This document shows, piece after piece, positions 1-5,417 of a stretch of DNA of 6,014 bases (position 1 is the first letter of the stretch; every line of letters starts with the position of its first letter). The notes under the pieces were generated by a model, which saw nothing but the letters and a program-made list of their open reading frames with translations, had not been told where the DNA came from and did no database searches. This stretch comes from Thermoflexus sp. (GTDB lineage: Bacteria > Chloroflexota > Anaerolineae > B4-G1 > DUEL01), in contig JAPYWT010000168.1 in NCBI GenBank assembly GCA_028276215.1, positions 1-6,014 on the forward strand, in the 5' to 3' direction. A program made the translations under genes and the position numbers.

Positions 1-48
1 CCAACCATCCCATTACAGTTCCATCCCAATCATTCACATTCCAAGATT

Positions 49-58
49 AAGGAGGAGG
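49..58 (+). promoter_or_regulatory. Ribosome binding site of the solute-binding protein gene
   Basis: The purine run AAGGAGGAGG is close to a perfect anti-16S match and ends 3 nt before the ATG at 62; its AAGGAGG core leaves a 6-nt spacer. It fixes the start at 62. The rest of positions 1-48 is pyrimidine- and A-rich, and no convincing -35/-10 pair is visible, so the promoter is probably upstream of the window or is too divergent to recognise. Confidence 0.85.
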
Positions 59-61
59 AAG

Positions 62-1942
62 ATGTCCAAGAAGTGGTCTCTCGTGGCCGTTGTGGCCGTG
101 CTGGCCGCGCTGGTGGTCACCTCCTGCAAGCCCGCCACCGTGACCGTCACGGTGGAAGTGCCCAAAGAGGTGGTGGTGACCCCCACGCCGCCCCCGCCCA
201 AAGAGTTCAAGTCCAAAGATCCCACCACCTATGTAGTGGCGACCTTTGGCGAGCCGGAGACGCTGGATCCCGCGCTGGCTTACGAGACGGCGGGTGGGGA
301 GATTCTCCAGAACGTCTATGAGGGGCTGATCTTCTACAAGAAGGACAGCGCGATGGAGTTCATCCCTCAACTGGCGACGGACTGGAAGATCTCCGATGAC
401 GGGAAGACCTACACCTTCACCATCCGCCAGGGGGTCAAATTCCACGAGGGTGGCGACCTCACCCCCGAGGACGTGGCCTATTCTTTCCAGCGGGGGATTC
501 TGCAGGGCGGTACCGCCTCCCCCCAGTGGCTGTTGACCGAGCCCTTCTTCGGGACGGGGGTTGACGACATCTCCGTTGTGGTGGAGGTGGCGCAGAAGTT
601 GGGCCTGGAGGCGATCCAGGACGGTATCTCTGAGGAGGAACTGGCCGAGGCTCCTGGCGAATTATACGACAATGTAGATGCCATGAAAGCCGTGGATCCG
701 GCCATCCTGAAGGGAGTCTGCGAGGCGGTGAAGGCACGGATCGCAGCCGACAACGCGGCCGGCACCGTGACCTTCCAGTTGGCCCAGCCCTGGGGCCAGG
801 AGATTGTGCTGGTGCGGAACGACAACTACTGGCGCACCGAGCCGGCCTGGGAAGGTGGCCCGAGTGGCCCGGCGAAACTGGCCCGCGTGGTCATCAAGAA
901 GGTGGATGAGTGGGGCACCCGCTTCGCGATGTTCCAGGCCGGCGACGCGGACTGGGTGGCGGTGAACCGGCAGGACGTCAGCCAGGTGGACCCGATGGTG
1001 GGCGAGAAGTGCGTGTGGAACAACGAGAAGGGTGCCTTTGAGCCCTGTGAAGTAGTTGGGGACGGCCCCTTCCGCCTCTACATCGGCTTCCCGACGGTCA
1101 GCCGCACCGATGTCTTCCTGAACTTCAACATCAACGTCCCTGAGGGCGGGAACCCCTTCGTCGGCAGCGGCAAACTGGATGGCAACGGCATCCCGCCGGA
1201 CTTTTTCAGCGACGTCCACATCCGCAAGGCCTTCAACTACTGCTTTGACTGGGACACCTACATCCAGGACGCGCTGGTCGGTGAGGGCATCCAGTCCACC
1301 GGGATTGCCATCCCCGGGATGATCGGCTATGACCCCAACGGGCCGCACTACACCTATGACCTGGAGAAATGCGCCGAGGAGTTCAAACTGGCCGACGTGG
1401 ATAAGGATGGCAAACCGGCTGGAGAGGATGAAGATGACGTCTGGAACGTCGGCTTCCGGATGCAGGTGGCCTACAACACCGGCAACGTGGCCCGGCAGAC
1501 CGTGGCGGAGATCCTGGCTTCCAACCTGTCCCAGGTGAACGACAAGTTCCAGGTGGAGATTGTGGGTCTCCCGTGGCCGACGTTCCTGCGCAACCAGCGG
1601 GCCCGGACCCTGCCGCTGTTCATCAGTGGCTGGCTGGAGGACATCCATGACCCGCACAACTGGTACGTGCCGTACCTGATCGGCACCTACGGCCGCCGGC
1701 AGAGCCTGCCCGCCGATGCAGTAGAGGAATTCAAGGCGCTGATCAACAAGGGCGTCATGGAGACCGACCCGGCCAAGCGGCACGCCATCTACCAGGAACT
1801 CAACCAGAAGGTCTACGACCTGGCTCCTCAGATCATCCTGGCTGTGGCGACGGGCCGCCGCTATGAGCAGCGCTGGGTGGAGGGCTGGTACTACAACCCC
1901 ATCTATCCGGGCCAGTACTTCTACGCCCTCTCCAAGAAGTAG
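62..1942 (+). CDS. ABC transporter substrate-binding lipoprotein, family 5 (peptide/nickel type)
   Basis: This is the extracytoplasmic receptor of an importer of the oligopeptide/dipeptide/nickel class (SBP_bac_5). It would capture a solute outside the membrane and deliver it to the two permeases encoded downstream. Residues 1-21 form a lipoprotein signal (KK, a hydrophobic core, then VTS before Cys22, the lipidated residue). Residues 23-50 are a low-complexity Thr/Val and then Pro-rich tether (TVTVTVEV, TPTPPPP). The mature fold begins near 55, with the family-typical GEPETLDPA, the PQLATDWKISDDGKTYTF block, GVKFHEGG at 124-131 and LTPEDVAYSF at 133-142. Later family-like blocks are NDNYWR at 253-258, HIRKAFNY near 388, SGWLEDIHDPHNW and the C-terminal GWYYNPIYPGQYFYALSK. 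Two oddities: VTFQLAQPW (236-244) runs directly into GQEIVLVRNDNYW (245-257), where relatives usually have tens of residues including a GTGPY-type motif; and residues 445-456 resemble a calcium-binding DxDxDG loop. The substrate cannot be read from the sequence; peptides, sugars and metal chelates are all possible in this family. The start is set by the strong Shine-Dalgarno and the signal peptide. Confidence 0.95.
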   Translation: MSKKWSLVAVVAVLAALVVTSCKPATVTVTVEVPKEVVVTPTPPPPKEFKSKDPTTYVVATFGEPETLDPALAYETAGGEILQNVYEGLIFYKKDSAMEFIPQLATDWKISDDGKTYTFTIRQGVKFHEGGDLTPEDVAYSFQRGILQGGTASPQWLLTEPFFGTGVDDISVVVEVAQKLGLEAIQDGISEEELAEAPGELYDNVDAMKAVDPAILKGVCEAVKARIAADNAAGTVTFQLAQPWGQEIVLVRNDNYWRTEPAWEGGPSGPAKLARVVIKKVDEWGTRFAMFQAGDADWVAVNRQDVSQVDPMVGEKCVWNNEKGAFEPCEVVGDGPFRLYIGFPTVSRTDVFLNFNINVPEGGNPFVGSGKLDGNGIPPDFFSDVHIRKAFNYCFDWDTYIQDALVGEGIQSTGIAIPGMIGYDPNGPHYTYDLEKCAEEFKLADVDKDGKPAGEDEDDVWNVGFRMQVAYNTGNVARQTVAEILASNLSQVNDKFQVEIVGLPWPTFLRNQRARTLPLFISGWLEDIHDPHNWYVPYLIGTYGRRQSLPADAVEEFKALINKGVMETDPAKRHAIYQELNQKVYDLAPQIILAVATGRRYEQRWVEGWYYNPIYPGQYFYALSKK

Positions 1943-1955
1943 TTGTTCCCTTCCT

Positions 1956-1986
1956 GGGGCAGGGGTGGATTCCCCACCCCTGCCCC
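1956..1986 (+). promoter_or_regulatory. Intercistronic stem-loop between binding-protein and permease genes
   Basis: GGGGCAGGGGTGG (1956-1968) and CCACCCCTGCCCC (1974-1986) are perfect 13-bp complements around the 5-nt loop ATTCC. The stem starts 13 nt after the stop of the binding-protein gene and ends 12 nt before the GAGGAG ribosome binding site of the permease gene. It is followed by only a weak T run (GATTTTCC), so it looks like a leaky terminator or a 3'-end stabiliser rather than a full stop. Such hairpins often let the binding protein be made in excess over its membrane partners, as known for malE-malF. The structure is seen directly; the regulatory role is inferred. Confidence 0.75.
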
Positions 1987-2009
1987 GATTTTCCCTGTGA
2001 GGAGAACCC

Positions 2010-3074
2010 ATGACGGCTTATATCATCCGCCGATTGTTGCTGTTGCCGGTCCTGCTGTTCGGAGTGACGGTGATCATTTTTGGCCTGTTGCAGTTTCTCA
2101 GCCCGGTGGAGCGTTCGGCCCTCTACGTGCGGGAAATTCCCCATACGGAAGGGGCGGTAGAGGGGATCATCAAGCGATACGGGCTGGATCAGCCGATCTA
2201 CGTTCAGTACTGGCACTGGCTGGTGGGCCGGATTGACCCGGTGACGGGAAAGCGCGTGGGCGGCATCCTGCGGGGTGACCTGGGCTATTCCCGGGTGGGC
2301 TCCCAGCCGGTGGCCAGCCTGATTGCCCAGCGCTTCCCGGCAACCGCTGAACTGGCCCTCTGGGCTGTTGTCCCCATTATCGGCGTGGGCATCTGGCTGG
2401 GTGTCCAGTCTGCCGTGCGCCATAATCGCTTCTTTGACCAGGTCGCTCGCGTCTTCAGCATCATTGGCTGGTCTTTCCCCACCTTTGTTTTCGGTCTGCT
2501 GGTTCTGATGATTTTCTATGCGAAGTTGAAATGGTTCCCGCCGGGCCGAATTTCGGATTGGGCGTCGGCGGTCATCAACTCCGGTCAATTTCACCAGTAT
2601 ACTCATCTTTACACGATAGACGCCTTGTTGAACCTGCGGTTTGACATCTTCTGGGATGCCTTAAAACATTTGATTCTCCCTGTGCTGACCCTCTCGTACC
2701 TGAACTGGGCGCTTCTGCTGCGGGTAACCCGCTCTTCTATGCTGGAAGTCCTGGGACAGGACTACATTCGGACCGCGCGGGCGAAGGGATTGCCGGAGCG
2801 GTTGGTGATCAACCGTCATGCTCGTCCGAATGCCCTGATCCCTGTTGTTACTCTCGCCGGACTGATGGTGGCCGGGCTCCTGGGCGGGGTCGTGATTACC
2901 GAAACAGTGTTCAACTATCCGGGCATTGGGTCCGCCGCCGCCCAGGCCGCCATCCAGTTGGACGTCATCACTGTACTGGGATTTGCTCTCTTTAACGGCA
3001 CCATTCTCATCCTCGCCAACCTGATCGTGGACATCCTGTATGCAGTGATAGATCCGCGAGTCCGTCTGGAGTGA
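2010..3074 (+). CDS. ABC transporter permease, DppB/OppB type
   Basis: This is the first of two inner-membrane permeases of the importer and would form half of the translocation channel. The 354-residue protein opens with the family hallmark YIIRRLLLLPVLLFGVTVI, whose first membrane helix spans about residues 9-30. A soluble extracytoplasmic stretch contains RYGLDQPIYVQYWHWL and GDLGYS (89-94). Further hydrophobic segments lie near 113-134, 148-170, 219-239, 275-297 and 320-343, giving the six helices expected. The cytoplasmic EAA loop that contacts the ATPase is DYIRTARAKGLPERLVINRH (251-270) followed by ARPNALIPV. The C terminus VIDPRVRLE is typical. It is slightly longer than the usual 310-340 residues because of loops at about 76-86 and 180-210. 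The start is supported by GAGGAG at 1999-2004, 5 nt upstream. It lies 67 bp after the binding-protein gene and 18 bp before the second permease gene, so the three are almost certainly one operon. Confidence 0.96.
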   Translation: MTAYIIRRLLLLPVLLFGVTVIIFGLLQFLSPVERSALYVREIPHTEGAVEGIIKRYGLDQPIYVQYWHWLVGRIDPVTGKRVGGILRGDLGYSRVGSQPVASLIAQRFPATAELALWAVVPIIGVGIWLGVQSAVRHNRFFDQVARVFSIIGWSFPTFVFGLLVLMIFYAKLKWFPPGRISDWASAVINSGQFHQYTHLYTIDALLNLRFDIFWDALKHLILPVLTLSYLNWALLLRVTRSSMLEVLGQDYIRTARAKGLPERLVINRHARPNALIPVVTLAGLMVAGLLGGVVITETVFNYPGIGSAAAQAAIQLDVITVLGFALFNGTILILANLIVDILYAVIDPRVRLE

Positions 3075-3092
3075 GTTTTTGGAGGAGAATCC

Positions 3093-4121
3093 ATGAAAGA
3101 ACGTCTGAGCCAGGGTTCAGAATTTCCCCCACTGCGAAAAATCGGCTGGTTGGAGCGCCTGGTGGGGCCGGATAACTATCGTGCCCTGCGGGCACTGGTC
3201 ACCACCCCTGCAGCAATTGCGGGCCTGGTATTGCTGGCCATCTTTGCCCTCGTGGCCATCGCGGCCCCGCTGATTGCTCCACCGGCAAATCCCCGAGACC
3301 CCTATCGGATCCCCCGGGATGGCTTCAGCCCGGACCCTCGCCCGATGGGCTCGGAGTGGAAGCATAATCCACCCCCTCTGCCCTTCTGGTGGCGGTTCGT
3401 GATGAAGACCGACCGGTGGGTGCATATTTTGGGCACCGCCAGCGGCCAGTGGGACATCTTCTACGGCGTGATCTGGGGAACCCGGACGGCCTTTCGGGTC
3501 GGGATCACGATCACTCTGGCGACCCTGATCATCGGAGTTCTGGTCGGTTCCATTTCCGCCTACTATGGGGGCATCATAGATAACATCCTGATGCGGATTG
3601 TGGACATCTTTTTGACGCTCCCGTTCCTGATGGCCGCGCTGATCCTGGCCACCATCCTGGTACCCCGCTTCGGGAAGAGCATCTACCCGGCGGTCATCGC
3701 CCTGATCGGGTTCGGCTGGATGGGATATAGCCGATTGATCCGCGGGGACATTCTTTCCATCAAAGAGCGGGAGTTTGTGCTGGCCGCTCGTGCGGTAGGA
3801 GCCCGGGACTACCGGATTCTCTTCCGCCACATTGTGCCCAACGCGATTTTCCCCACCCTGGTGGTCGCCTCTATGGACATCGGCTCCTACGTGCTGAGTT
3901 TTGCGGCACTGGCATTCCTCGGGATTGGTGTGGAGATTGGCTACGCGGACTGGGGCCAGTTGCTGAGTTTCGCGCGCAACTGGATCACCAGTCTGGCCGA
4001 TTACTGGTACATCGTTGTGTGGCCCGGCCTGGCTCTGGTGTTGTTCGTCCTGGCCTGGAACCTGGTCGGCGACGCCCTCCGGGATGCTTTGGATCCCCGA
4101 ATGCGCACCATCAGACGGTAA
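3093..4121 (+). CDS. ABC transporter permease, DppC/OppC type
   Basis: This is the second permease, partner of the DppB-type protein in the heterodimeric channel. The 342-residue protein has a cytoplasmic N terminus and a first membrane helix at about 38-62 (AAIAGLVLLAIFALVAIAAP). A long extracytoplasmic insert (63-112) is rich in Pro and Trp. The core membrane domain has hydrophobic stretches near 135-157, 168-190, 196-215, 250-278 and 305-327. The EAA loop is EREFVLAARAVGARDYRILF (226-245 region) followed by RHIVPNAIFPTLV. ALAFLGIGV (272-280) and DWGQLLSFAR are typical of OppC/DppC. Where most members have LGTDxxGRD, this one reads LGTASGQWD (113-121), probably a subfamily variant. GGAGGAG at 3081-3087 sets the ATG at 3093. 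A terminator follows the stop by 27 nt, so this is the last gene of the operon and no ATP-binding subunit follows. Confidence 0.96.
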   Translation: MKERLSQGSEFPPLRKIGWLERLVGPDNYRALRALVTTPAAIAGLVLLAIFALVAIAAPLIAPPANPRDPYRIPRDGFSPDPRPMGSEWKHNPPPLPFWWRFVMKTDRWVHILGTASGQWDIFYGVIWGTRTAFRVGITITLATLIIGVLVGSISAYYGGIIDNILMRIVDIFLTLPFLMAALILATILVPRFGKSIYPAVIALIGFGWMGYSRLIRGDILSIKEREFVLAARAVGARDYRILFRHIVPNAIFPTLVVASMDIGSYVLSFAALAFLGIGVEIGYADWGQLLSFARNWITSLADYWYIVVWPGLALVLFVLAWNLVGDALRDALDPRMRTIRR

Positions 4122-4148
4122 AGAGAGGCCGCCAGTCATACATTCAGG

Positions 4149-4181
4149 GGGGCGGTCTGCAGGCAGGCCGTCCCCTTTTTT
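4149..4181 (+). terminator. Rho-independent terminator of the transporter operon
   Basis: GGGG (4149-4152) pairs with CCCC (4172-4175). CGGTCTGC (4153-4160) is complementary to GCAGGCCG (4163-4170) with one G·T pair, and T4171 is a bulge. The innermost pairs must open to make a loop, leaving a stem of about nine or ten pairs. The hairpin runs straight into six T residues (4176-4181), the classic intrinsic-terminator form. It lies 27 nt after the second permease stop and is oriented for + strand transcription only. It separates the transporter operon from the AAA+ ATPase gene. Confidence 0.88.
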
Positions 4182-4209
4182 ACGTTTTACGTTTCACGTT
4201 TCACGCCTT
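4182..4209 (+). repeat. 7-bp tandem repeat upstream of the MoxR-type gene
   Basis: Four consecutive 7-nt units read ACGTTTT, ACGTTTC, ACGTTTC and ACGCCTT, followed by C and a partial ACGCC that abuts the ATG at 4216. The array starts right after the T tract of the terminator and fills all the space in front of the ATPase gene, where a ribosome binding site would be expected. The short copy number and drift in the fourth unit suggest a simple repeat by slippage. A role in expression is possible but not shown. Confidence 0.7.
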
Positions 4210-4215
4210 CACGCC

Positions 4216-5172
4216 ATGTCTTCCGTCCAATCTTTCGCCGAACGTCTCATCGCCAACGTAGAACGGGTCATCGTGGGCAAGCGGGAGGCGGTGGAACTGG
4301 CCGTCATCGGCCTGCTCTGCCAGGGCCACCTGCTCATTGAGGACGTCCCCGGCACGGGCAAGACGATGCTGGCCCGCAGCATCGCCCGCTCCCTGGGCTG
4401 CTCCTTCAGCCGCATCCAGTTCACGCCCGATATGCTCCCCAGCGACGTCACCGGGGTCTCCATCTACAACCAGGCCACCCGCCAGTTTGAGTTCCGCCCC
4501 GGCCCCATCATGGCCCAGATTGTCCTGGCCGACGAAATCAACCGGGCCACCCCCAAGACCCAGGCCGCGCTTCTGGAGGCCATGGAGGAGCGGCAGGTCA
4601 CCGTGGACGGCGTCACCCGCCCCCTGCCCCGTCCCTTCATGGTGCTGGCGACCCAGAACCCCATAGAGTACGAGGGGACTTTCCCCCTGCCCGAGGCGCA
4701 ACTGGACCGCTTCCTGATGCGCATCCGCCTGGGCTATCCGGAGACGGAGGACGAGGTCCGCATTCTGGAGCGGCAACAGTTCCGCCACCCCATAGAGGAA
4801 CTGGAGCAGGTGGCATCGGTGGAGGAGTTGCTGGAGGCCCAGGAGGCCGTCCGGGCCGTCTACGTGGCCCCCCGGCTGAAGCGGTACATTGTGGACCTGA
4901 CCCGCCGCACCCGCCAGTACCCCGACGTCTATCTGGGGGCCAGCCCGCGCGGGAGCCTGACCCTCTACCGGGCCGGGCAGGCCCGGGCCGCCATCCACGG
5001 GCGGGACTTCGTCCTCCCGGACGACGTGAAGGCGCTGGCCATCCCCGCCCTGGGCCATCGGGTGATCGTCGGGCCCACCGCCCGGATGCGGGACGTGACC
5101 GCCGAGCAGATTGTGGAGGAAATTCTCCGCCAGGTACCCGTCCCCGGCGGAGACTTCGCGGAAGAGACGTAG
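4216..5172 (+). CDS. MoxR-family AAA+ ATPase
   Basis: This is a cytoplasmic AAA+ ATPase of the MoxR family. Members are thought to act as chaperones that remodel or activate partners, often with DUF58 or von Willebrand A-domain proteins encoded next to them. The 318-residue length is normal for the family. The catalytic parts are in order: the family opening LIANVERVIVGKREAVELAV, Walker A DVPGTGKT (43-50, Lys49), Walker B LADEINR (104-110, Asp106-Glu107), sensor 1 in LATQNP (Asn148), the family stretch EGTFPLPEAQLDRF with its arginine finger (Arg165), and sensor 2 GASPRG (Arg245). The protein should therefore be ATPase-competent. The frame is open further upstream, but earlier starts would overlap the second permease gene and cross the terminator, and homology begins just after the ATG at 4216. 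There is no Shine-Dalgarno before this ATG, so it may be translated from a leaderless or weakly initiated mRNA. Codon use is more strongly C/G-ending than in the permease genes. Confidence 0.95.
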   Translation: MSSVQSFAERLIANVERVIVGKREAVELAVIGLLCQGHLLIEDVPGTGKTMLARSIARSLGCSFSRIQFTPDMLPSDVTGVSIYNQATRQFEFRPGPIMAQIVLADEINRATPKTQAALLEAMEERQVTVDGVTRPLPRPFMVLATQNPIEYEGTFPLPEAQLDRFLMRIRLGYPETEDEVRILERQQFRHPIEELEQVASVEELLEAQEAVRAVYVAPRLKRYIVDLTRRTRQYPDVYLGASPRGSLTLYRAGQARAAIHGRDFVLPDDVKALAIPALGHRVIVGPTARMRDVTAEQIVEEILRQVPVPGGDFAEET

Positions 5173-5178
5173 CGCTGT

Positions 5179-5194
5179 ACAGGCTAAAGCCTGT
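5179..5194 (+). repeat. Short palindrome of the AGGCTWWAGCCT type
   Basis: ACAGGCT (5179-5185) and AGCCTGT (5188-5194) are perfect 7-bp complements around AA, followed by GCTACAAAA. It lies 6 nt after the ATPase stop codon. The sequence resembles a dispersed extragenic palindrome I recall from Chloroflexota, cyanobacterial and planctomycete genomes; that resemblance is memory, not a search. It has no T tract close enough to act as a standard terminator. Confidence 0.6.
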
Positions 5195-5209
5195 GCTACA
5201 AAATCGGTT

Positions 5210-5401
5210 TTGCCACGAATTGCACGAATTTACACGAATGACTTCACTGCAAAAACTCACCGCAGAGACGCCGAGAGCGCAGAGTTCTACATTAGCATAA
5301 TCTCTGCGTACTCTGCGTCTCGGCGGTGAAATGACCTTTTTGCAGGAGACTCACGAATGAAAAGATACAAAATTCGTGCCAATTCGTGAAATTCGTGGCA
5401 A
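5210..5401. repeat. Composite nested inverted repeat, MITE-like or REP-like, between the ATPase and DUF58 genes
   Basis: The outer arms 5210-5239 and 5372-5401 are complementary at 27 of 30 positions without gaps. Each holds three copies of CACGAAT or its complement, spaced 9-10 nt (5214, 5223, 5233; 5372, 5382, 5391). An extra CACGAAT lies at 5352-5358. Inside, TGCAAAAA (5248-5255) pairs with TTTTTGCA (5337-5344), and inside that is a second imperfect inverted repeat (5257-5329). There is no coding capacity, so any mobility would need enzymes supplied elsewhere. The layering suggests that one repeat family inserted into another, or that the whole forms one compound element. Target-site duplications could not be identified. 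Confidence 0.85.
5257..5329. repeat. Inner inverted repeat with CGCAGAG direct-repeat units
   Basis: Arms 5257-5284 and 5302-5329 match as complements at 24 of 28 positions around a 17-nt AT-rich loop. Each arm contains three units related to CGCAGAG, spaced 8-9 nt (5261, 5269, 5278; complements at 5302, 5311, 5319), mirroring the design of the outer arms. On the minus strand a T5 run lies one nucleotide past the stem (complement of 5251-5255), and on the plus strand TTTTT lies 7 nt past it (5337-5341). It could therefore reduce transcription in either direction, which is inference. The motif resembles widely dispersed 'CACCGCAGAGACGCAGAG' repeats known to me from environmental genomes. Confidence 0.85.
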
Positions 5402-5417
5402 GTTTTGTGCGTTCGCC

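Noticed and set aside
5..28. Direct repeat CCATCCCA at 5-12 and 21-28
   Set aside because: Only 8 nt are shared, in a pyrimidine- and A-rich leader. It is too short to distinguish from chance.
135..155. Perfect 10-bp inverted repeat CCACCGTGAC / GTCACGGTGG around one base
   Set aside because: It lies in the codons for the TVTVTV linker of the lipoprotein, where alternating ACC/GTG/GTC/ACG codons naturally create such symmetry. An operator inside the coding region is possible but unsupported.
662..2011. Long open frame of 449 codons on the minus strand
   Set aside because: It lies opposite the binding-protein gene, whose product is clearly recognisable. The minus-strand translation has no family-like blocks and is an effect of GC-rich codon use.
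3117..4139. Open frame of 340 codons on the minus strand
   Set aside because: It lies opposite the second permease gene. The translation is rich in Gly, Gln, Asp and His with no domain-like pattern, as expected for an antisense shadow.
4015..4215. Upstream extension of the MoxR-type frame
   Set aside because: The frame is open, but it would overlap the second permease gene out of phase and pass through the terminator. The extra residues show no family resemblance.
4201..5058. Open frame of 285 codons on the minus strand
   Set aside because: It lies opposite the MoxR-type ATPase gene, which has all its catalytic motifs. The minus frame is compositional.
5285..5373. Promoter-like CATAAT (5296-5301) and TTGCAG (5340-5345) inside the repeat region
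   Set aside because: Neither has a properly spaced partner hexamer. Calling a promoter for the DUF58 gene would be guesswork.
5210..5401. CRISPR array
   Set aside because: The repeated units are only 7 nt, are spaced 8-10 nt and are arranged as inverted arms. There are no spacers of CRISPR length and no cas genes.
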